64,000 nt of DNA from Bradyrhizobium tropiciagri (GTDB taxonomy: Bacteria > Pseudomonadota > Alphaproteobacteria > Rhizobiales > Xanthobacteraceae). Shown here piece by piece: positions 27,195 through 36,500 of the stretch (positions are counted from its first letter, which is position 1; each line of letters opens with the position of its first letter). Under the pieces are notes generated by a model that searched no databases, had not been told where the DNA came from, and saw nothing but the letters and a program-made list of their open reading frames with translations. The stretch lies in contig NZ_JAFCKH010000015.1 of NCBI RefSeq assembly GCF_018130505.1, positions 1 to 64,000 of the forward strand. Reading direction: 5' to 3'. The position numbers and the translations under genes are program-made.

Positions 27195-29117
27195 ATGTCT
27201 GAGCCGGACGCGAGCCGATCGGCGAATGAAGGCCTCGGCCTGCAACTGCGAAGCGTCCCCGTCGATCCGGCCACGTCACCGCATTGGCGTGGATTGCTGG
27301 ACGCAAGGGACGAAGCCGCTTTCGGTTCCGCATGGCTGGCGCTGCAATGCAGCCGCTTGCCCGGCGTGGCCGGCGGCCTGTTGCTGATCCGGCAGGCCGA
27401 GGCAGCCGCACCGCATCTGACGGTGACATGGCCGCCGCGCGACCTCGATGCGAGCGATCTGTCGCGATTTGCGGAAACCGCGTATGCCGAACGTCGCATG
27501 GTGGTCGGGCCCGGCCGCGTCGGCCCGGATAGCAGCGCGGCCCACCCCGTGGCTTCGGTCGTGGCAATGCCGCTTGGCCTCGCGAAGGGTCCCTTTGCGG
27601 CGGTAGCCATCGCGCTCGCGACGACGGCAGGCAAGCCCGCGATCGCTCCGGAAGTCGTCGCCGATCGATTGCGCTGGGAAGCGGGTTGGCTCGAAACGCT
27701 GCCGTGGGCACGACACGTCCGGGATCTTTCATCCGACGTGACGCGGGCAGCCGCGTGCCTTGATTTTCTCGCCGCGATCGGAGCGCAGCCGCGGCTGCGC
27801 GGAATGGCGATCGTCGTCGCGAACGAGCTCGCCGCCCGCCTGTCGTGCGATCGCGTGTCCTTGGGCATCGTTCGGCGCAGTGGTGCGGTTCGCCTGCGCG
27901 CGGTCTCGCACTCCGCCGGCTTCAGGCGCGAGAACCGCCTCGCGGATGCCATCGAGGATGCGATGGATGAGGCGATCGAGCAGCGCGGCGCCGTCGCCCA
28001 TCCTCCGCTGCCGGCGATGGACCGTGCCGTGACGATTGCCCATCGGGCGCTGGCCGAGAGCGCAAAGGCCCCCGGCGCGACCGCGATGAGCACCGTGCTG
28101 GTCGACGGTCGCGGCAAGCCGATCGGCGCCCTCACCTTCGAACGCCACCGCAACGAGCCCTTTACGGCGGAAACATTGAAACTGGCCGAGGCCATCGCCT
28201 CGCTGCTGGGTCCGCAACTCGGCCTGCTGCTGCGGGCCAACCGCCTGGTGGCCGGGCGGCTGGCCGACCGTATCGGCGACGGATATCAGGCGCTGTTCGG
28301 CGCACGGCGTCCGGTGCTCAAGCTCTGTGCCCTCGCCGTCGTTGCATTGGCGCTGGGCCTGGTCTTCGCCGAGGGCGAGCATCGCGTCACCGCAAAGTCG
28401 GTGCTCGAAGCCGAGGTGCAGCGCGCGGCGGTCGCGCCGTTCGACGGGTTCGTGCGGTCCGCGGCGGTTCGCGCCGGCGACATCGTGCAAGGCGGCGATC
28501 TCCTCGCCGCGCTCGATGATCGCGATCTCGTTCTCGACCGTCTGAAATGGCGCGCCGAACGCGACAAACTGCTGCAACGTCATCGCGAGGCGCTCGGCAA
28601 GCACGACCGCAGCAGCCTCGCCGTTCTCGAGCCGCAGATCCGGCAAGCTGAATCGCAGCTCGCGCTGGCCGAGGAGAAGCTCGCGCGCGCCCGCATCGTC
28701 GCTCCGTTCGACGGCATCGTCGTCTCCGGAGACCTGAGCCAGATGCTTGGATCGCCGATCGAGAAAGGCAAGGTGCTGTTCGAGATCGCGCCGCTCGATT
28801 CCTATCGCCTTATCGTTCAGGTCGACGAACGCGACGTTCGCTATGTCTCGGTCGGCCAGAACGGCACCGTCGCGTTCGCTGGACGGCCGGGCGATCCGGT
28901 GCCGATCACGCTGAACAAGATCACGCCGGTCACGGTCGCCGACGAGGGACGTAATTCGTACCGCGTCGAGGCGCGCTTGTCGGGATCGGGACTGCAGCTG
29001 CGAACCGGCATGGAGGGCGTCGCCAAGGTCAAGGCCGGCCAACGCTCGATCGTGTGGATCTGGATGCATCCCGTCGTCGATTGGCTGCGCCTCGCGGCGT
29101 GGAGGTATCTGCCGTGA
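27195..29117 (+). CDS. GAF domain-HlyD fusion, membrane-anchored adaptor
   Basis: 640 residues. The N-terminal half is cytoplasmic; a GAF-like domain covers about 185-345 ('AIVVANELAARLSCDRVSLG', 'TVLVDGRGKPIGALTFERH'). A single TM at about 377-396 (VLKLCALAVVALALGLVFA) leads to a HlyD-type periplasmic part: 'EVQRAAVAPFDGFVRSAAVR', a coiled coil about 450-505, 'RARIVAPFDGIVVSGDLSQM', then a beta-barrel. Architecture implies cytoplasmic ligand sensing coupled to an export adaptor. It is followed 10 bp later by the M50-HlyD gene, hence one operon. No linked ABC or RND pump. Confidence 0.85.
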   Translation: MSEPDASRSANEGLGLQLRSVPVDPATSPHWRGLLDARDEAAFGSAWLALQCSRLPGVAGGLLLIRQAEAAAPHLTVTWPPRDLDASDLSRFAETAYAERRMVVGPGRVGPDSSAAHPVASVVAMPLGLAKGPFAAVAIALATTAGKPAIAPEVVADRLRWEAGWLETLPWARHVRDLSSDVTRAAACLDFLAAIGAQPRLRGMAIVVANELAARLSCDRVSLGIVRRSGAVRLRAVSHSAGFRRENRLADAIEDAMDEAIEQRGAVAHPPLPAMDRAVTIAHRALAESAKAPGATAMSTVLVDGRGKPIGALTFERHRNEPFTAETLKLAEAIASLLGPQLGLLLRANRLVAGRLADRIGDGYQALFGARRPVLKLCALAVVALALGLVFAEGEHRVTAKSVLEAEVQRAAVAPFDGFVRSAAVRAGDIVQGGDLLAALDDRDLVLDRLKWRAERDKLLQRHREALGKHDRSSLAVLEPQIRQAESQLALAEEKLARARIVAPFDGIVVSGDLSQMLGSPIEKGKVLFEIAPLDSYRLIVQVDERDVRYVSVGQNGTVAFAGRPGDPVPITLNKITPVTVADEGRNSYRVEARLSGSGLQLRTGMEGVAKVKAGQRSIVWIWMHPVVDWLRLAAWRYLP

Positions 29118-29127
29118 GGTCGCCGAG

Positions 29128-31278
29128 ATGACCGCCGGCCCGTTCCTGAGCCCGTCGTGGTATCGCGTTGCGCGGCGCAAACCCAAGCTTCGCGAGCATA
29201 CCTCGGTCTGCCGGCACCGCTATCGCGGCAGTGCCTGGTATATCATTCAGGATCACGCGACCGGACGCGTGCACCGGCTGTCGCCGGCGGGCTACCTGAT
29301 CGTTGCCGCAATGGACGGCGTCCGGACCGTCGATCGGCTCTGGCTGGAAGCATGCTCCACGCTCGAGGAGGAGGCGCCGAGCCAGGGCGATGTCATCCAG
29401 CTGCTGGCCCAGCTCAACGCTCACGACCTGCTGCAGACCGATGCGACGCCGGATCCAAATGCGCTGGAAGAGCGCGCGGCCCGGGCCGGACGGACCGGAT
29501 GGCTCGCCAATGCGCTTTACCCGTTGGCGATACGCGTTCCGCTTTGGCATCCGGACAGGTTCTTCGAGCGCATCCAGCCGCTCGCACGCTGGCTGTTCGG
29601 CGTGCCGGGCACCCTGCTGTGGCTCGTCGTGGTGCTGCCGGCGCTGGTGCTGGCGGCGCAGCATTGGCAGGAGCTCGGCGCCGACGCCTCCTATCGCATC
29701 CTGGCGGCCGATAACCTCGTCCCGCTCGCCCTGATCTACGTCGTGCTCAAGGTCTTGCATGAATTCGGGCACGGGTTCGCGGTCAAGGCATTCGGTGGAG
29801 CGGTCCACGAGCTTGGGCTGATGATCCTGGTGTTCGCGCCGCTGCCCTATGTCGATGCCTCGGCCGCGGCGGGATTCCGCAGCAAATGGCAGCGTGCGCT
29901 GGTCGGTGCGGCCGGGATGATCGTCGAAGTGTTCTTCGCCGCGCTGGCACTTTATGTATGGCTTGCGGTCGAGGGCGGGCTGGTTCGCGCCCTGGCGTTC
30001 GACGCCATGGTGATCGCCGGCGTCTCGACGGTGATCTTCAACGGCAACCCGCTGCTGCGCTACGACGGCTATTATATTCTCGCCGATCTGCTGGAAATCC
30101 CGAACCTCGCACAGCGGGCCACGAAGTATTGGGGCGATCTGGTCGACCGCTACGTGTTCCGCACGGAGGGATCGAGGGATTTCGTCGCAACCGGCGCCGA
30201 GAAGGCGTGGCTCCTGCTCTACGCGCCGGCGGCCTTCGTGTATCGCCAGTTCGTGATGCTCACGATCGCGGTGTTCGTCGCCTCGCAATATCTCGCGGTC
30301 GGCATCGCGATCGCGGTCTGGAGCCTGCTGACGGGTGTGGTACGGCCGATCGGCAAGGCATTGTGGTTCGTGCTCGCGAGCCCGCGCCTGCAGCGCAACC
30401 GCGCCCGCGCCGTCGGGACGACGTGCGCCGCGCTCCTCGCCACCACGCTTGTGCTGTTCTGGGTCCCGGTGCCCTCGTACACCACGACCGAAGGCGTGGT
30501 GTGGCTGCCGGAGAACGCGATCGTGCGCGCCGGAGCCGACGGCTTCGTACGCGCACTGACGATCGCGCCGGGCAGCAGCGTGACCTCGGGAGACACACTG
30601 GTCGAAAGCGAGGATCCCGCGCTCGCGACCGGGGTCGAGATCCTGCGCGCGCGCGTCACCGAGCTGGAGGCGAAGCTCGCCAGCGAGCGCTTCACCGACC
30701 GTGTGCGCGCCGAGATCACGACCACGGAACTGGAACAGGCCCGCGCCGAACTCGCGACCGCGGCCGATCGCGCTGATCGCCTGATCGTGCGCAGCCGCAG
30801 CAACGGTACCTTCGCCGTGATGAAGGCGGAGGACCTGGCCGGACGCTATCTGCGCGAAGGCCAGCAGATCGGCTACGTTCTCGCGACGGGCTCCTGCATC
30901 GTGCGCGCCACGATATCGCAAGCCGACATCGATCTGGTTCGTCACAGGTTACGCAGAGCCTCGGTTTTCCTTGCCGAGCGACTTGATGCGCCCGTGCCGG
31001 CGGAGATCGTGCGCGAGGTGCCGGCAGGACGTGACGACCTGCCCAGCAAGGCGCTGGGCAGCGGCGGCGGTGGCCCCGTCGCCGTCAATCCCTCGGACCC
31101 GCACGGCACGAAGACGCTTCAGCGCGTCTTCCAGGTCGACATCGCCCTGCCCGGCGACGCTGCAGCATCTGCGTTCGGCAGCCGTGCCTATGTCAGGTTC
31201 GACTACGACTGGGAACCGGCCGGCCGGCAAATCCTGCGACGACTGCAGCAGCTGCTGCTCTCGCAACTGCAGATCTGA
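29128..31278 (+). CDS. PqqD-like / M50 zinc metalloprotease / HlyD fusion
   Basis: 716 residues. Residues about 15-110 resemble a PqqD-like winged helix ('WYIIQDHATGRVHRLSPAGY'). A multi-TM site-2 protease-type domain follows, with zinc motif H211-E-F-G-H215 in 'KVLHEFGHGFAVKAFGG' and the third ligand in 'NPLLRYDGYYILADLLEIPN' (Asp near 313). After several TMs the C-terminal 270 residues form a HlyD-like adaptor with coiled coil (about 500-560). Similar proteins are annotated as YydH-like peptide zinc metalloproteases. It could process or thread an exported protein. It lies 10 bp after the GAF-HlyD gene and 10 bp before the SecA-like gene. Confidence 0.88.
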   Translation: MTAGPFLSPSWYRVARRKPKLREHTSVCRHRYRGSAWYIIQDHATGRVHRLSPAGYLIVAAMDGVRTVDRLWLEACSTLEEEAPSQGDVIQLLAQLNAHDLLQTDATPDPNALEERAARAGRTGWLANALYPLAIRVPLWHPDRFFERIQPLARWLFGVPGTLLWLVVVLPALVLAAQHWQELGADASYRILAADNLVPLALIYVVLKVLHEFGHGFAVKAFGGAVHELGLMILVFAPLPYVDASAAAGFRSKWQRALVGAAGMIVEVFFAALALYVWLAVEGGLVRALAFDAMVIAGVSTVIFNGNPLLRYDGYYILADLLEIPNLAQRATKYWGDLVDRYVFRTEGSRDFVATGAEKAWLLLYAPAAFVYRQFVMLTIAVFVASQYLAVGIAIAVWSLLTGVVRPIGKALWFVLASPRLQRNRARAVGTTCAALLATTLVLFWVPVPSYTTTEGVVWLPENAIVRAGADGFVRALTIAPGSSVTSGDTLVESEDPALATGVEILRARVTELEAKLASERFTDRVRAEITTTELEQARAELATAADRADRLIVRSRSNGTFAVMKAEDLAGRYLREGQQIGYVLATGSCIVRATISQADIDLVRHRLRRASVFLAERLDAPVPAEIVREVPAGRDDLPSKALGSGGGGPVAVNPSDPHGTKTLQRVFQVDIALPGDAAASAFGSRAYVRFDYDWEPAGRQILRRLQQLLLSQLQI

Positions 31279-31288
31279 GGTCGTGCCC

Positions 31289-33310
31289 ATGTCGCTCTCG
31301 CTCCGGCCACGACAGATCAACGGTTTCTGTCCCGTGTCGGCGGACGCTCCCTATGCGGAGCGGCCTACTTTCAAGGAAGGCAGCCTCGATGCCGCACTGC
31401 TCGGCGCCTGGGGGCGGATCTCCCCCCAATTGCTGCCGGCACTCTCGCGTAGCCGGTTGTGGCGCTTTGCGCGGCAGGTGGAGGAACTGGAACCGCAGTT
31501 GGTCACGCTGACGGACCGCCGACTGCGCGACTTCGTCGACGAGTGGCGGCCGCGGATGCTTTCGGCGCGCCTCTACTCGCAGGAGATGGCCACCTCGTTC
31601 GCACTCGCGCGCGAGGCGGCCCGCAGGCACGTCGGAATGCGCCACTTTCCGGTGCAGTTGCTCGGCGGTGCCGCCATGATGAGCGGCGCCCTAGCGGAAA
31701 TGGAAACCGGTGAAGGCAAGACCTTGACCGCCCTGCTGCCGGCGATCACCGCCGTGCTGATGGGCCGCCCGGTCCACATCATCACCGTGAACGACTATCT
31801 CGCGCGCCGCGACGCCGAGCAGCTCGCCCCCGTCTACAATGCCCTGGGTCTCACGGTTGGACTTGTCGAGCATGGTCAGCAGGCCCAGGAGCGGCAACGC
31901 GCCTACGCAAGCGACGTGACCTACTGCACCAACAAGGAGCTCGTGTTCGACTATCTGCGCGACCGGCTTGCGCTGGGCCCGCGTCGCGCCCGCGCACGAC
32001 TCTCCGTCGACGACATATTCAACAGCAGGCTTGTCGGCCACCGCCAGCCGCTGCTGCGCGGGCTGCATTTCGCGCTCGTGGACGAAGCCGACAGTGTGCT
32101 GATCGACGAAGCGCGCGTGCCGCTGATCCTCGCCGGATCGCAGGAAGGTACCGAAAACGCCGACGGCCTCTATGAGACCGCGCTCGATATCGCGAGGCGC
32201 CTCACGCCCGGCGAGGAGTTCACCCTGCGCGCGAACGAGAAGTCGATCCGGCTGAACGCGCGCGGCAACGCCCGGATCGCCCTGCTCGCCGCCGGATTGC
32301 CCGGCCTATGGGCGATCCGGCGCGCACGCGAGGAGATCGTGCAGAACGCGCTCGCCGCCCTTCACCTTTACCGGCGCGATGTCCAATACATCGTTGCCGA
32401 CGGCAAGGTGCAGATCGTCGACGAATATACCGGGCGGGTCATGCCCGACCGTTCCTGGGAAAGCGGAATTCATCAGCTGATCGAAGCCAAGGAGCATTGC
32501 ACCATCACGGAACGCCGCAACACGCTTGCGCAGATCACCTACCAGCGGTTCTTCCGGCGCTACGTGCATCTCTGCGGCATGACCGGAACGGCGACCGAGC
32601 CGGCGGGCGAACTCTACGGCACCTATGGCCTGCGCGTCGTGCGCATCCCGACGAACAAGCCGCTACGGCGGACGAATTCCGGCACCCGCGTGCTTCGGAC
32701 CGCGGAGCTCAAATGGAACGCGGTGGTCGAATCCGCTTCCGACATGGTGCGGGCCGGCCGGGCCGTGCTCGTCGGCACGCGGTCGGTCGAGGCTTCCGAG
32801 CACATCGCGGAGCTGCTGCGCCGCTCGCAGCTCGAGCCCGTGGTGCTCAACGCGCGGCAGGATCGCACGGAAGCCCAGATCGTCGAGTTGGCCGGTCAAC
32901 CGGGACGCATCACGGTCGCCACCAACATGGCGGGCCGCGGCACGGACATTCAGTTGCATCCGGCCGTGCGCGAAGCCGGCGGCCTGCATGTCATCCTGAC
33001 GGAATACCACGAGTCCCGCCGCATCGACCGCCAGCTGTTCGGGCGTGCCGGCCGTCAGGGCGATCCCGGCAGCTACGAGTCGGTCGTGGCGCTGGATGAC
33101 GAGTTATTCCGACGCTTCGTGAACGGCCCGCTGTTGCGATTGGTCGGCAAGGGATCGAAATCGGACCAGCCGCTGCCGGCTTTGAGCGGACGGACGCTAC
33201 GCGGCTATAGCCAGCACGCGGCCGAGCGCCTGCACAGCCGAGCCCGTCGAGCCGCGCTGGCGGAAGATCTGCGCGTCAACAAGATCCTTGGTTTCGCCGG
33301 CACGGAATGA
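31289..33310 (+). CDS. Short SecA paralogue (accessory SecA-like ATPase)
   Basis: 673 residues against about 900 for housekeeping SecA. N-terminal helicase fold intact: 'FPVQLLGGAAMMSGALAEME' then Walker A G141-EGKT, 'TYCTNKELVFDYLRD', Walker B 'D265EADSVLIDEAR', and the second motor domain 'T545NMAGRGTDIQL' and 'G585RAGRQGDPGS'. After that only about 75 residues remain, so most of the helical scaffold/wing and the zinc-binding C-terminal tail are missing. A PPXD-like insert is present. As the fourth gene after three adaptor/protease genes and just before the LEPR-XLL gene, it probably powers export of a dedicated substrate. Start ATG 31289 with TGAGG upstream. Confidence 0.9.
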   Translation: MSLSLRPRQINGFCPVSADAPYAERPTFKEGSLDAALLGAWGRISPQLLPALSRSRLWRFARQVEELEPQLVTLTDRRLRDFVDEWRPRMLSARLYSQEMATSFALAREAARRHVGMRHFPVQLLGGAAMMSGALAEMETGEGKTLTALLPAITAVLMGRPVHIITVNDYLARRDAEQLAPVYNALGLTVGLVEHGQQAQERQRAYASDVTYCTNKELVFDYLRDRLALGPRRARARLSVDDIFNSRLVGHRQPLLRGLHFALVDEADSVLIDEARVPLILAGSQEGTENADGLYETALDIARRLTPGEEFTLRANEKSIRLNARGNARIALLAAGLPGLWAIRRAREEIVQNALAALHLYRRDVQYIVADGKVQIVDEYTGRVMPDRSWESGIHQLIEAKEHCTITERRNTLAQITYQRFFRRYVHLCGMTGTATEPAGELYGTYGLRVVRIPTNKPLRRTNSGTRVLRTAELKWNAVVESASDMVRAGRAVLVGTRSVEASEHIAELLRRSQLEPVVLNARQDRTEAQIVELAGQPGRITVATNMAGRGTDIQLHPAVREAGGLHVILTEYHESRRIDRQLFGRAGRQGDPGSYESVVALDDELFRRFVNGPLLRLVGKGSKSDQPLPALSGRTLRGYSQHAAERLHSRARRAALAEDLRVNKILGFAGTE

Positions 33311-33357
33311 CCCGGCTAACGTGTTGGAACTCCGGATGAATACAAACGGGACGCCAG

Positions 33358-33370
33358 GGAGGTAATCCTT
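33358..33370. promoter_or_regulatory. GGGTAAYCC-like box upstream of the LEPR-XLL gene
   Basis: GGAGGTAATCCTT, sharing the 10-mer GGTAATCCTT exactly with the box at 47131-47140. It is 174 bp before the start of the giant gene, in the 233-bp gap 33311-33543 that separates it from the SecA-like gene. Confidence 0.45.
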
Positions 33371-33543
33371 ATGCGTGCAACCGAATGTCGCGGGCGCAAT
33401 TATCATTCGCCCCCAACGCGAAGCAAATTCGATCATCCATTAGGTCGGACCAAGATTACTCAACATGGCAATGCGCCCACTCCCTGACAGGGTTTGAAAC
33501 GCTGCGTCATACGATCGTCCACGCCTCGTGCTGGGAGGGTACA

Positions 33544-36500
33544 ATGTCGATGCCTCGGGACATTGTCAGCCGATTGACGCGACGACTTACCCATCGCACC
33601 GGCGAACCCGACCGGAAGCCCGGCGACGACGGCAACGCCGCCAATCGCCCCTCGCAAATCCTGTTTGAGACTCTCGAGCCGCGCCTGTTGCTCGCCGCGG
33701 ACCCGCTCGGCATCACGGCAGGCTATGCGTTCAACGAGATCTCGGGACCGACCACGGCGGATGCATCGGGGCACGGCATCGTCGGCACACTCACCAACGG
33801 TCCGACCTTCGCGGCCGGAAAATACGGCAATGCAATCGCCCTCGATGGCAGCAACGATTTCGTCAATCTCGGCAATCCCACCGCGCTGCAATTCACCGGC
33901 AGCATGAGCATCAGCGCCTGGGTGTTCGCCAGTTCGTTTCCGGGGGATGATGCGGCGGTCGTGTCCAAGCGCGCCGGAACGGAGTCCGGATACCAGCTTG
34001 ATCTGACCGCGGACACCGGTGTGCGCACCATCGGCTTCAAGCTGACCAACAGTTCCGGCGGAGCGATGTTCCGCTACGGCGCCACGGCGTTGCAGACCAA
34101 TACCTGGTATCACATCGCCGGGGTCTACAACGCTGCAAACCAGACGCTGAACGTCTATCTCAACGGCGTGCTCGATAACGGCCAGCTGCTGGGCACGGTG
34201 ACCAATTCGCAGCAGAATTCTACGGCCAATGTGAACATCGGCCGTCGCGCAGGCGCGACAGGCTACGAATTCCCGGGCCGCATCGACGACGTGCGTATCG
34301 CCGATCACGCCCTGACGCAGGACCAGGTCGCTACCGATATGGTCACGTCGCTTGGCGGGACCGCGCCGCCATCCGATACGACGCCGCCGAGCGTTTCGCT
34401 CACGCCGCCGGCAGCGATCGTGGCGGGCACGGTGAACCTCGCGGCAACTGCCTCCGATAACGTCGGTGTTGCCGGCGTCAAGTTCCTGCTGGACGGCAAC
34501 ACCCTGATCGGCGTCGAAGACACGACGTCTCCTTACGGGGTCTCCTGGAACACAACGACGGCATCGAACGGCGCGCATTCGCTCACGGCGCAGGCGCGCG
34601 ATGCTGCGAGCAACGTTACGACCTCGACGCCGGTGGTGGTCACCGTCGACAATCAAGCGCCGACCGGTACGGTCGTCATCAACGGAGGCGCGGCCGCAAC
34701 CAACACCACCGCCGTCACGCTCACGCTCAGCGCGAGCGATGCGGTGACCTCCGTCACGCAAATGCGCTTCTCCAACAACGGCTCGTCCTATTCGACGGCG
34801 GAAGCCTTTGCACCAACCAAGGCATGGACGCTGTCCAACGGCGCCGGCACCAAGACCGTTTCTGTCCAGTTCATGGATGCAGCGGGCAACTGGTCGGCAG
34901 CCTTCACCGACACCATCACCATCGACCAGACCGCGCCGACGATATCCGCACAGTCGGCCACCAACCTGACCGGCAGCACCGCGCAGATCAATTGGACCAC
35001 CAATGAGGCTGCGACGTCGCGCGTCGAATACGGATTGACGACGAGTTACGGATCGTCGACGACGCTTGATCCGGCCCTGGTGACGGCGCACAGCGTCGCG
35101 CTGAGCGGCCTTGCCCCCAATACCACGTACAACTATCGGGTCCGCTCGATCGACGCCGCGGGAAATGAACGGATCGGCACCAACGGAACGTTCGCGACGG
35201 CCGCAGTGGCCGACACCACACCGCCATCGGCCCCGACGGGCCTCACGGCCACCGCGGTCTCGTCGACGCAGATCAACCTGTCGTGGACCGCGTCCACGGA
35301 CAATGTTGCGGTGACCGGCTATCAGATCTTCCGCGCCGGATCGCAGATCGGCACCTCGACGACGACGACCTTCAATAACACCGGCCTGTCGCCGAACACG
35401 ACGTACAGCTATACGGTCCGCGCGGTGGACGCAGCCGGGAATCCGTCTACACAATCCCAGCCCGCCAGCACCACGACTCTCACGCCCGACACGACGCTGC
35501 CGACGGCAACGATCACCGCCCCGACGGGATCCGCGCCGGTTTCCGGGACGATCACGATCAGCGCCAATGCGTCTGACAATGTCGGAGTGAGCGGCGTCAC
35601 CTTCCTGGTGGATAGCGTCGTGGTCGGCGGCGGCGAAGACACGACGTCGCCCTACAGCGTCAGCTGGAACACGACCTCGGTAGCGAATGGCGTCCACACG
35701 ATCGTCGCTCGTGCACGCGATACGTCGGGCAACACCGGCGATTCCCTGCCCGTCAGCATCACCGTAAACAATACCCAGCAGGCGGGCCTGGTCGCGGCCT
35801 ACTCGTTCGATGAAGCGAGCGGAGCCGCCATCGATCAATCGGGCCAGGGCAATACGGCGACGCTCAACAACGGCGTTGCCCGGGTCCCCGGCAGGAACGG
35901 CAGCCTGGCCGCGAGCTTCGACGGCGTGAACGACTTCATCTCGATTCCGAACTCCGCCTCGACCAACATTTCCGGCAATGCGCTCACCATATCGATGTGG
36001 ATCAACCCGCAGGCCACCGCGGGCGGAGATTCCGTCGTCATCGGCAAGTTCTGGAACACCACGATGTCGTCGCCCTATTACCAGTACGGACTGGAGCTGG
36101 GCGGCGGCAACAGGACCGACTTCTACGTGGGGACGACGGGCGGAGCGCGCGTCGCCACCGGAGGCACGACCCTGCCGTTCAACCAGTGGAGCTATCTTGC
36201 GATCACCTTCGATGGCGCGCAGGTCAGGACCTATGTCAACGGCACCCTGGTCAACACGCAGGCCCTGTCGGCAACCATTACGGCTCGCGGCAACTCCATG
36301 AGCGTCGGCGCGGATGCCTCGACGGGCCAGTTCTACAAGGGAATGGTCGATGACCTGCGCATCTACAACCGCGTGCTCACACAGCCGCAGGTCCAGTCGG
36401 ACATGGCGATACCGGTCGGCGGACCGATCGTCGGAGCGCCACAGGTTCTGATCGACTTCCCCGCCAACGGGGCCCAGGTTGGCGGTATCGTCAACGTGAC

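Noticed and set aside
29029-30945. Long minus-strand frame opposite the M50-HlyD gene
   Set aside because: Composition is Arg/Gly/His-rich as in frame shadows, and the plus strand carries the HEFGH zinc motif and coherent domains.
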